Shown: piece by piece, positions 1 through 6,283 of the stretch
How the letters are laid out: each line of letters opens with the position of its first letter
Position numbering within the stretch: position 1 is the first letter of the stretch
NCBI GenBank assembly: GCA_003162255.1
Contig: PMMJ01000460.1
Coordinates: 12,004-29,635, forward strand
Direction of reading: 5' to 3'
From: Acidobacteriaceae bacterium
GTDB taxonomy: Bacteria; Acidobacteriota; Terriglobia; Terriglobales; Acidobacteriaceae
DNA: 17,632 nt
Position numbers and translations under genes: made by a program
The notes under the pieces: model-generated
What the model was told of the DNA's origin: nothing
The model's input: the letters and a program-made list of their open reading frames with translations, nothing else
The model's database searches: none

Positions 1-2
1 CT

Positions 3-425
3 GCACAAGCGAACAATACGAACTACTACACCTACGTGGACCAGGCACTGCAGAGTCCGTCCCAGAATCTCGACTATTCTTTGCTGGAATTGAAACCAAC
101 ACGCACCATGGTCATCACCGACCACCGCGCGTATCCACCACGACGCTTTCCCATTACAACATTACCCCTGCAATATACGTACAGCTGTGGTGTTTCCGGG
201 GACGTCAACTCGTGTAAGTTTCGTGAAGTCTTTGAATATGGTTTGGATACGGACGTCAATCCAGTGGACAACATCAAGCACAGCTATGGATGGATACGCT
301 GGCGCTACTACACCAACGCCACAGGGGGAAACCCAAAGATTGCCGCGAGATGGATACTGGCGAATATATCGACCTCCAACCAGTTGATGCCAGGACAGGT
401 CAGCCTCGTCTTCCAGTGTTTCTAG
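3..425 (+). CDS. C-terminal part of a secreted Cys-containing protein (5' end outside window)
   Basis: The reading frame is open from the left edge, so the gene begins before the window. The GTG at 36 is only an internal codon. I do not recognise a named family. The visible 140 residues are rich in Tyr, Asn, Thr and Trp, with a YTYSC segment, a second Cys nine residues later, a YGWIRWRYYTNATGG stretch, and a last Cys one residue before the end (QCF). This composition suits an exported surface protein. The pattern matches the C-terminus of the lipoprotein at the right edge (16873-17632): YxYxC, a nearby second Cys, YG-x-W-x-W, and a final Cys. The two are therefore probably paralogues. Base composition is lower in GC than in the central genes: 181-300 has 57 G/C of 120. 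The downstream gene is the response regulator, 371 bp away. Coding status is fairly sure; function is unknown. Confidence 0.72.
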   Translation, partial: AQANNTNYYTYVDQALQSPSQNLDYSLLELKPTRTMVITDHRAYPPRRFPITTLPLQYTYSCGVSGDVNSCKFREVFEYGLDTDVNPVDNIKHSYGWIRWRYYTNATGGNPKIAARWILANISTSNQLMPGQVSLVFQCF

Positions 426-569
426 ACCGCCCTGGACTATAAGACGAACGTAAGGTAAGAACACTTCTCCCGGGCCGGATGGCGCGATCGTTCCTTGGCA
501 CCGGACCCGCGGGAAGTGGACCTCGGCCCTGCAACTCCCACATGGGGCGCCTTCTTCCTTCTTCGCCCT

Positions 570-588
570 TGATCTCATCTGGAGATCA
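570..588. promoter_or_regulatory. Inverted repeat, 7-bp arms, possible operator
   Basis: TGATCTC (570-576) and GAGATCA (582-588) are perfect inverted copies around a 5-nt spacer. No T-run follows, so a dimeric regulator site or a leader hairpin fits better than a terminator. It lies about 210 bp before the response regulator start. A 7-bp perfect repeat can occur by chance, so confidence is modest. Confidence 0.3.
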
Positions 589-723
589 GATCAACCTCTC
601 GACTCTTTCCCATTTCGGGCAACCTTAAGTGGGTCCCCTTCATCCATAAGGCTGCAACTTCGTGCTATTAGCTGAAATGAGAGTGAAGGCCGTCGACGCA
701 TTGCGCACGCGCAGGACCCTGAC

Positions 724-754
724 AGCCGGCTAAGACCGGTCAGCGGTCTCGGCT
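724..754 (+). promoter_or_regulatory. Bulged hairpin in the response-regulator leader
   Basis: AGACCG (733-738) pairs with CGGTCT (744-749) across a 5-nt loop. AGCCG (724-728) pairs with the adjoining CGGCT (750-754). Together this gives an 11-bp stem interrupted by one 4-nt bulge (729-732). It ends 42 nt before the ATG at 797 and lacks a following U-run, so it is probably not an intrinsic terminator. A leader structure affecting translation or RNA stability, or an operator, is possible. That role is inference only. Confidence 0.35.
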
Positions 755-796
755 CACCGCCTTGATGAGTTTCCCTTTCACCATGAGGAAAGTTCT

Positions 797-1507
797 ATGA
801 ATGCGTTTCGCATCTTGGTGGCCGACGACCATCCGATATTCCGTTTCGGCCTGTGCTCGCTGCTTCGGTCTCACCCCAGCTGGGAGGTCTGCGGAGAGGC
901 AGCTGACGGACGCGAGGCGGTGGAGAAGTGCCGGCAGTTGAAACCCGATCTTCTTATTCTGGACATTTGCATGCCAAGGCTAAATGGCATGGACGCGGCA
1001 CGGCAGATCCTGAAAGACAATCCCGCCCAGGCCATACTGGTCCTTACCGCCGTGGACTCCGAGCAGGTGGTCCAGGACTGTTTGGAAGCGGGTGTTCGCG
1101 GGTGGGTTCTTAAGTCCGACGGAACCGATGACATGATGACGGCGGTGGAGGCCTTGCAGAGACACAAGAGCATCTTCAGCGCGCGAATATCCGATCTGCT
1201 TACGGAGGTTTACAAGCGGCATCGCGGGGATCCCTCCGCCGCCAAAGTAGCCAGGTTGTCGCCTCGGGAGCGCGAAGTTGTGCAGCTCTTGGGTGAGGGG
1301 AAGACTTCCAAGGAAGTCGCCACGATGCTAGGCGTGACATTGAAAACACTAAAAACGCATCGCGGCAATGTCATGCTCAAGCTCAAGCTTCATTCCATCG
1401 CCGAGTTAGTGCTGTATGCGGTGAGGAACGAAATCATCCACGTGCAACTTCCAGCCGCACTGCGCTTGCCCAACCCGACGGGCGCGGCCTCGCAGCGAAT
1501 TAACTGA
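797..1507 (+). CDS. NarL/FixJ-family response regulator
   Basis: This is a 236-residue two-component transcription regulator. An N-terminal receiver domain (about 4-122) has the acidic pair D10/D11, the predicted phosphoacceptor D56 in LLILDICMP, T84 and K106. A LuxR-type helix-turn-helix (about 153-215) follows, beginning LSPREREVVQLL and including the recognition segment TLKTLKTHR. All receiver landmarks are intact, so it should be phosphorylatable. The start is supported by TGAGGA at 784-789, 7 nt before the ATG. About 20 residues extend past the HTH, ending in a Pro/Ala-rich tail. No histidine kinase lies in the window, so its partner is elsewhere. It is convergent with the six-gene minus-strand operon. 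Control of the locus by this regulator is plausible only from proximity. Family call is very secure; target genes are unknown. Confidence 0.96.
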   Translation: MNAFRILVADDHPIFRFGLCSLLRSHPSWEVCGEAADGREAVEKCRQLKPDLLILDICMPRLNGMDAARQILKDNPAQAILVLTAVDSEQVVQDCLEAGVRGWVLKSDGTDDMMTAVEALQRHKSIFSARISDLLTEVYKRHRGDPSAAKVARLSPREREVVQLLGEGKTSKEVATMLGVTLKTLKTHRGNVMLKLKLHSIAELVLYAVRNEIIHVQLPAALRLPNPTGAASQRIN

Positions 1508-1591
1508 AAGTTTCGCCTACCTCGATTTGCCGCTCCTAGCCGTCACCGAAAGCCGCCAGATCCGCCGGCGTTTTGCGCGTAGTGAACCCCC

Positions 1592-2722
1592 TTACCATAT
1601 CCCTTTGTCGTTTCCCGTGACCTTGTATACAACAAAGGCTGCTGCCGCCAACCCGGGCAGCAAGGACAGACGGCTCACAGTGCGTAAGTTCTTTTGCGTG
1701 CCAGCGTAGAGCACCTGGCGCAAGAAAAGGCCGACCGCTTGAGGCACAATCGAGATGCGCAGGAAATCCCCCCGCAACTGCAGGGCGTCTCCTTTTGTGG
1801 CCGAAGAAGCCACGTCGGCGGGTAGCTCCAGCTTGGCCCCATAAGCACGAGCGTACTCCGCAACCGCCATAAGCAAAGTCGCAACCCCCGGCCAGATACC
1901 GCTGGACTCTGCCGCCGCTCGCAGAATGGTGTAGTCCAACTGCTGTGCTTGTACCAGCTTTGTCGTATCCACGATATCGCACAGCCGGCAATAGAAATGG
2001 CGGTACATACGTTGCAGGGTTGTGATGAGCACACGTTCCTCAGGAGCGGGTACGCGGAAGGCATAGCCTCCAACTGTCCGGCGAACGGCGCGGATCTCGA
2101 CGCGGCGTGCCAGATTCAGGTGCTCCCCGGTCTGTCCCAGGCATCCGACATGTACCTCGACTGCCTCCGACAGGCCCGGCAGTTTGAAGTTCCACTTGTT
2201 CGCCAGGCGATCACCCCAACTGCGAGGCAGGACTTCGGCGGCAAGATTCTTTCGCAGGATGCTGACGACCTGGTCTAGACGACCTCCAGTGTACAGGTCA
2301 AGGTCCGAACCAATATCCGGCCAGTGATCGAGCGACTTGATCACAATGGCCGAGCATCCCGCGCTTTCCAGTTCTTCGCAGACCATGTGCAGCACGCTAA
2401 GCGCTCGACTGATCCGCTCCTGCTCCTTCGCCAGCGCCGTCGCACATTGGCTCGACACGCGCGGGCTCATGGCGCCCAAGGTGGAACTCTGCAGCGCTTC
2501 GATCGCGCGAACCAGTACATGGTGCAAATCGGCAAACGCGAGAAATCGAGAGAACTCGTCATGGTCCCAATTCGAGAGCATTCGCAGCTCATGACCCAAA
2601 GCAAGCGCATTCGATCCGGCGGCGAAAGGCTCACCCAGCAAGAGCTGCGAGAGCAGATGAAGATCTCGAGCAGGGATCGATCTCCCAGTTTGCATGACGT
2701 CGTCCATTGCCAAAGAACTCAT
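1592..2722 (-). CDS. Putative nucleotidyltransferase, NTP_transf_5-like (PF14907 type)
   Basis: This cytoplasmic protein of about 376 residues is the last gene of the minus-strand operon. Around residues 120-145 it has AIVIKSLDHWPDIGSDLDLY. That fits the NTP_transf_5 pattern of a Lys in a short strand followed by a D-x-D pair (here D140 and D142, the likely metal ligands), as in polymerase-beta-like nucleotidyltransferases. Such proteins are frequent in surface-polysaccharide clusters but their substrates are mostly unknown. The frame stays open upstream to 3109, but that part lies over the coding sequence of the GH99-like gene, including its conserved C-terminal motif. I therefore place the start at ATG 2722, which gives the junction TGATATG with the upstream stop and a weak GGA 7 nt before it. 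ATG 2734 (11-bp overlap) is the alternative. The C-terminus is hydrophobic (LLPGLAAAAFVVY). Nucleotidyl transfer is inferred from fold motifs. Confidence 0.8.
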   Translation of the reverse strand: MSSLAMDDVMQTGRSIPARDLHLLSQLLLGEPFAAGSNALALGHELRMLSNWDHDEFSRFLAFADLHHVLVRAIEALQSSTLGAMSPRVSSQCATALAKEQERISRALSVLHMVCEELESAGCSAIVIKSLDHWPDIGSDLDLYTGGRLDQVVSILRKNLAAEVLPRSWGDRLANKWNFKLPGLSEAVEVHVGCLGQTGEHLNLARRVEIRAVRRTVGGYAFRVPAPEERVLITTLQRMYRHFYCRLCDIVDTTKLVQAQQLDYTILRAAAESSGIWPGVATLLMAVAEYARAYGAKLELPADVASSATKGDALQLRGDFLRISIVPQAVGLFLRQVLYAGTQKNLRTVSRLSLLPGLAAAAFVVYKVTGNDKGIW

Positions 2723-2723
2723 A

Positions 2724-3749
2724 TCAAAATCCATCTCGGTGCGACGCGTTCGTTGCTGGGCTTGCGCACTTGCGGCCGACTCCCGATTCGATGGCGGTGC
2801 CTTCCTCATAATCATTCCACGTGGCGACCATGAGAAAAGGCATGGGTTTGACCTGGTTATAGAAATGAAAGAGGTGCAGAGTATCCTCGAACGTCTTCCC
2901 GCAACGTTCATCGATGTGGCGATCCAAGCCCCAGGACGCCTTGGTATCGTCGAACCCAGGCCATGCCGTGCCCACAGCGATCTTGTCGGGCCGGCTTTGC
3001 ATCTTCTTGTAGAAAGCTTCGAGATACTCTTTACCCCAGTCGCTTCCATCTCGTGCCCATCCCTTGGAGGGATGAACCCAGGCGTAGTTGCCGTCGAAGG
3101 CGCTGGCATACTGGGGCGGAGGGTCGTCCTTATAAATTAGCAACGGGGAAACAGGCCAAGTGTTGACTTGCGCCCGCACACGGTTCCAATCGGTGTGGCC
3201 GCGTTTGGGAAAGATAAAAATTACCGGCCGACCGTTGTACTCAAGGTAGGCATCTCGGCCGGGGGCCCCTGGCCGAAGGTAGGCGTCGTATGCTTTTGCC
3301 ATTGCCGCCAGCGATTCCTCGGTGGCTTGGCCATTATCTTCCTCGGTTTCATCGTACATAAGAGCCACTTTGAAGCGGCTCTGGCTGGCGACCTGCTGCA
3401 TCAGCGCGTAACTGCGATCGAGAAAAGGCCGCCGCTCCCCATACCAGTCAACTGCGAAGGCCTGAACTCCAAGATCCTTGGCTTTGTCGATTTGCCGCCG
3501 CAGGACTGCGGGATCGTCGGTGCGGTATCCCACCTTGATGTGCTCCGGGTCGCCGAACCATGGCACGTAAACCGCCACCACTTTGGCGCCTTGCACAGGA
3601 CTTTCCACTGCCTGACTCAGCCCGCGGTAAGCGCCCGCGCGGTGACATCCGGAAGCGAGCAGCAAGGCCGCCGCGATGCCGAGGACTGAGGGCAGCTTTG
3701 ACTTCGACATCATTATTGTTATTGGTCTCATTAAGATCATGAGTTCCAT
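2724..3749 (-). CDS. GH99/GH71-like glycoside hydrolase, predicted lipoprotein
   Basis: This protein has about 341 residues. A hydrophobic N-terminal segment ends in LLLASGC, a plausible lipobox, so the mature protein is probably anchored by a lipid at Cys. The body matches GH99-like proteins: VVAVYVPWFG, then TDDPAVLRRQIDKAKDLGV, AFAVDWYG, FKVALMYDE, and near the C-terminus ATWNDYEEGTAIE, whose Glu residues sit where this clan carries catalytic acids. GH99 enzymes cut alpha-mannosides, but GH99-like bacterial proteins are often uncharacterised. Polysaccharide trimming in the periplasm is inference. The upstream gene's stop and this ATG share a base (TGATG at 3751-3747), suggesting translational coupling. 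However, the signal peptide would be of more typical length from ATG 3713 or 3710. The 3' end meets the nucleotidyltransferase start. Family call is strong; exact start is uncertain. Confidence 0.9.
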   Translation of the reverse strand: MELMILMRPITIMMSKSKLPSVLGIAAALLLASGCHRAGAYRGLSQAVESPVQGAKVVAVYVPWFGDPEHIKVGYRTDDPAVLRRQIDKAKDLGVQAFAVDWYGERRPFLDRSYALMQQVASQSRFKVALMYDETEEDNGQATEESLAAMAKAYDAYLRPGAPGRDAYLEYNGRPVIFIFPKRGHTDWNRVRAQVNTWPVSPLLIYKDDPPPQYASAFDGNYAWVHPSKGWARDGSDWGKEYLEAFYKKMQSRPDKIAVGTAWPGFDDTKASWGLDRHIDERCGKTFEDTLHLFHFYNQVKPMPFLMVATWNDYEEGTAIESGVGRKCASPATNASHRDGF

Positions 3750-4279
3750 CAAGAAGCGGGCACACTTTGCAGCAGACGAACCATCCAGCGATCCGCAGTC
3801 GGGGTCATCAGCACCAGGAACCTCGCGCTCACTTTCTCGCCATGAAGAAGCCTGGAGCCGTCGAATATCTGCACTTCATACTCGGTGCTGTCCTGCAGTT
3901 GGATGACGCCGCCATCGGGGGAATAGAAGACGGCTTCCAAGGTGTGTCCATGGTCGATGTAATGGCGGTGAATACCGCTGGCGCCCTGCTCCGCAACGGT
4001 CTCGGTGAATTCCTTCTTGGCAACGCCAGTAAAATAGCCATTCAACAGATCGGCACGGTTCTGCTCCAAACCCGCGGCTAGCGTTTGCCAAGCTGCGGCG
4101 TAGTCATGCACGACTTTCTGCCGAGTCAAGTCTTCCATGTCTCGTGGCCCCCGCGACACGGTGAAGTCCACCTTGGGTAGCGACGATGAAGCCGGAGCGG
4201 AACTAGAAGTGACCACGGCCGTTTTGGGTGCCCACAGCCCAAAGCAGAGAAGGAAAGCCGCGCTGGCGAAGAGCTTCAA
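3749..4279 (-). CDS. Small secreted protein, NTF2-like fold suspected, TTG start
   Basis: This protein has about 176 residues. I place the start at TTG 4279, which overlaps the upstream stop as TTGA and has a strong Shine-Dalgarno GGGAGG (4286-4291) 6 nt before it. The frame is open further upstream, but that part only shadows the preceding gene. The protein begins MKLFASAAFLLCFGLW, a typical signal peptide, followed by an Ala/Ser-rich linker. The C-terminal part (about 45-176) begins with a helix (VVHDYAAAWQTLAAGL) and then has strand-rich segments such as STEYEVQIFDGSRLL and ADRWMVRLLQ. This resembles the small alpha+beta NTF2-like fold seen in many exported accessory proteins. I do not recognise a named family. 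It is the fourth gene of the coupled operon. Its role may be assembly or ligand binding, but this is not known. Confidence 0.8.
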   Translation of the reverse strand: MKLFASAAFLLCFGLWAPKTAVVTSSSAPASSSLPKVDFTVSRGPRDMEDLTRQKVVHDYAAAWQTLAAGLEQNRADLLNGYFTGVAKKEFTETVAEQGASGIHRHYIDHGHTLEAVFYSPDGGVIQLQDSTEYEVQIFDGSRLLHGEKVSARFLVLMTPTADRWMVRLLQSVPAS

Positions 4280-5169
4280 CGTGAGCCTCCCATATAAATT
4301 TCGTTTCCGGCCACGACACCGGAGGCCACGGAAATGGTCGCGGGCCCGGCGAAGCCCATATCCGTTCGAGCCACACCTTTCTTGATGGGTGCGTCCACCG
4401 TGCTTCGTCCGAGTTTGTCCAACTTCGTAAACGTGACGATCGTGCCGTCGGGGACTGAGTTCCCTCGACAATCGCGAACCGGCTCGGTTTGCAGCACGAC
4501 ACGGTCGCCTTTATGCTCCGCGGACGCGTGCAGCTTGCAGGGTTCCGCGGCAACCTGCTGCACCACCCTGCGTTCGGATAGTTGTCCCAAGGCAGCGTCA
4601 ATCACTACGGCTCCGTCTTTAGCGCCGGAATTCAGACGGGTCCACGCGACACCGTTACGGGTCATTCGGGGCGGGGAAGAAACCACGGTCTCTTTGGGGA
4701 TCGCGCCGGCGATTGCGCGGAACGTGACGCTCTCGGGCTGCAACGCGAGATTGTGAAAGCGGTCCATGACCACGGTCACTGCGCTGATGGCATCGACCCT
4801 ACCCACCGGCACGCGAGAGGGGTGTACGAGAAATACAAGTTCCGCTCCGCGGTTCGGAGTTACATAAAAGTTTGTGGTGGCGCATTCCTGTCCGTTGCAA
4901 GCCATGACCTGGTAATTTCCAGCCGTGGCGACCGCGTCGGGACTGATCTGGATGGTATCTCCTGCCTGAAACTGGCGCTTTGCCACGTGCCCCGGCCCGA
5001 TCAGATAGAACATTGCAGAACCGGTGCCGCTGCTGGATACAGCGACCGCTTCTCCGGCGCTGACGATAGCGGGCAGGTGCAGAGCGGGCGGCGTTTCTGC
5101 CTGGGACATGGCCACGAACGCTGAGCACAGAAGGAATATGGAGAGGAATGTGCAGAAGAGGCTACGCAT
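4276..5169 (-). CDS. Secreted Ig-like beta-domain protein
   Basis: This protein has about 297 residues. It starts MRSLFCTFLSIFLLCSAFVAMSQAE, a signal peptide with probable cleavage after SQA. The mature part is rich in short beta strands. It appears to hold an N-terminal Ig-like or PapD-like domain (about 30-110; SAGEAVAVSSSG, GNYQVMACNG) and a second domain reminiscent of bacterial Ig-like (Big_1/invasin) repeats (DRFHNLALQPESVTFRA, later DGTIVTFTKLD). Two Cys pairs, NGQEC and EPC...RDC, could form disulfides in the periplasm. Start ATG 5169 follows the upstream stop by one base (TGAGATG) and has GGGGTG 9 nt before it. GTG 5181, with an 11-bp overlap, is the alternative. Its place between two exported proteins suggests a structural or binding role. 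Exact family is not recognised. Confidence 0.82.
   Translation of the reverse strand: MRSLFCTFLSIFLLCSAFVAMSQAETPPALHLPAIVSAGEAVAVSSSGTGSAMFYLIGPGHVAKRQFQAGDTIQISPDAVATAGNYQVMACNGQECATTNFYVTPNRGAELVFLVHPSRVPVGRVDAISAVTVVMDRFHNLALQPESVTFRAIAGAIPKETVVSSPPRMTRNGVAWTRLNSGAKDGAVVIDAALGQLSERRVVQQVAAEPCKLHASAEHKGDRVVLQTEPVRDCRGNSVPDGTIVTFTKLDKLGRSTVDAPIKKGVARTDMGFAGPATISVASGVVAGNEIYMGGSR
4286..4291 (-). promoter_or_regulatory. Shine-Dalgarno deciding a TTG start
   Basis: Read on the minus strand, GGGAGG lies 6 nt before the TTG at 4279. It lies within the last codons of the upstream gene, so ribosomes ending there can restart at once. No ATG or GTG codon lies near this site in the downstream frame, which makes TTG the best start. 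Confidence 0.7.
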
Positions 5170-5170
5170 C

Positions 5171-6283
5171 TCAGGATGCACCCCGCGTGTACTGATTGGC
5201 CATTACACGAAAACGCTGGACCCGCGCGGCCACATCGGCAGGGAGATCGACCGCAAAAGGCTGCGGAGTCGTCGGCAGCAGCGCCCGATCCACGTATTCG
5301 TCCGAGACCCAGATGACTTTGCCATTGTTGTCATAGCAAGTCGCCAGCACGTGAGCGATGTTGACAGTCTGTCCGCTCTGGTTCACAAGTTCGCCTGCCA
5401 GAACCTTATTTCCGACGGTATTTGTTTCCAAACGCTGGTTCATCACACCGATCACGGGATCGGCCGAGGCCGGAACGGCGGCGACATTCGCATCCATGCG
5501 AACCTGCTTCAACTGATTGAGCTGTAGCTTCGGGAAATCGATTAGGTAAGGCGTGACTTGGCTGGGCAGCAGAATGTGGGAGACCTTGTCGAAGCTGCCC
5601 TCGTGACGGAATTCCACTCCGTTGGCATCCACCAGCGCAGCGTTGACGTTGAGGTAGGCGGGAATGGTGTCTTCATTTACGACTTCCCCCATCACGATCA
5701 CGGAATCGTTCCGCTCGATCGCATTCATGGAGATAATGCGAACTTTCGGGGGATCGATGCTGGCCGTGCCCCATTCACCTTCCGGTCCGCGATTTACAAC
5801 ATCCCACCGCAGGTAGTTCACGGCCATCACTTGCGCTGGGAGTTTTGGAACCTGGGAGACTGGCCAGAACACCTTCCAGTCGTTTTCCTTTCCCCTGCGA
5901 ACCACTTTCAGGTCGCGAGTGTCGGAGAGCGACCCGACGGCAGTGGACCAGTTCAGTTTCACGCGGACCAATGCGTCGTCAGCGTCCTGGTGGAGCACGC
6001 TGACTTCAGAATCCTCGAGAGTGGAATAGGTGCGCAAACTGCCATCGCCGCCCGCCAGGTCGTAGACGAAAGCGGAGCTGTCTACTTGATTAGCATTCGC
6101 CAATTGCGCTTGGGCTTTGGGCCAATTCTTCTCGCGCACCGAGCGCAGCAGGTTCTGGACGGCCTGCTCCGGAGTGTTCTGAGCGCGCAAACTGACTCCC
6201 GCTGCTTTGGCAGACTGCAGCCAACCTATCGCTACCAGCAGAAGAATCCCGAAAAGAAGGGTCAGTGCCAACCCGTATTTCAT
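5171..6283 (-). CDS. Exported or membrane-anchored protein with FxLYD-like domains
   Basis: This protein has 370 residues. The N-terminal hydrophobic segment MKYGLALTLLFGILLLVAIG may be a signal anchor or an uncleaved signal peptide, with a possible cleavage after AKA. Residues about 37-140 (TPEQAVQNLLRSVREKNW... then VRVKLNW) resemble NTF2-like/DUF4878 exported domains. Residues about 180-365 contain two beta-sandwich segments of FxLYD type (VIVMGEVVNEDTIPAYLNV and VLAGELVNQSGQTVNIAHVL), each carrying the 'G.V.N.....' hallmark of that fold. The ATG overlaps the upstream stop as ATGA (6283-6280), and a strong Shine-Dalgarno GGGAGG (6291-6296) sits 7 nt before it. It is second in the operon, directly coupled to the polytopic membrane protein, so a partner role at the outer face of the inner membrane is reasonable. 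No catalytic motif is visible. Confidence 0.87.
   Translation of the reverse strand: MKYGLALTLLFGILLLVAIGWLQSAKAAGVSLRAQNTPEQAVQNLLRSVREKNWPKAQAQLANANQVDSSAFVYDLAGGDGSLRTYSTLEDSEVSVLHQDADDALVRVKLNWSTAVGSLSDTRDLKVVRRGKENDWKVFWPVSQVPKLPAQVMAVNYLRWDVVNRGPEGEWGTASIDPPKVRIISMNAIERNDSVIVMGEVVNEDTIPAYLNVNAALVDANGVEFRHEGSFDKVSHILLPSQVTPYLIDFPKLQLNQLKQVRMDANVAAVPASADPVIGVMNQRLETNTVGNKVLAGELVNQSGQTVNIAHVLATCYDNNGKVIWVSDEYVDRALLPTTPQPFAVDLPADVAARVQRFRVMANQYTRGAS

Larger units (their letters stand above)
426..796. other. Gene-free leader region upstream of the response regulator
   Basis: This 371-bp stretch holds no convincing gene: the opposite-strand frame across 162-578 overlaps the upstream gene and resembles no protein. 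It contains two clean inverted repeats, at 570-588 and 724-754, listed separately. It ends in a good Shine-Dalgarno (TGAGGA, 784-789). I could not pick a confident -35/-10 pair. The upstream gene's terminator and the regulator's promoter must both lie here, unless the two are cotranscribed. Confidence 0.6.

Noticed and set aside
495..510. Sigma-54-like promoter (TTGGCAC followed by GC with exact GG-N10-GC spacing)
   Set aside because: The -12 element reads CCGC rather than TTGC, it lies about 290 bp from the regulator start, and a GG-N10-GC match is common by chance in GC-rich DNA.
162..578. Minus-strand frame of 138 codons at the left edge
   Set aside because: It overlaps the plus-strand coding sequence, is rich in Arg/Gly/Val without domain features, and has no ribosome-binding site or signal.
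1548..1575. Possible bidirectional terminator (GCCGCC...GGCG then TTTT) between convergent genes
   Set aside because: The stem is only about four base pairs with a long loop, too weak to call.
2723..3109. A 5' extension of the nucleotidyltransferase frame across the GH99-like gene, giving a protein of about 505 residues
   Set aside because: The extension is in another frame of the same strand over conserved GH99-like sequence, including its WNDYEEGTAIE motif. It is rich in Arg, Ser and Pro without domain character. The operon pattern supports a start near the GH stop.
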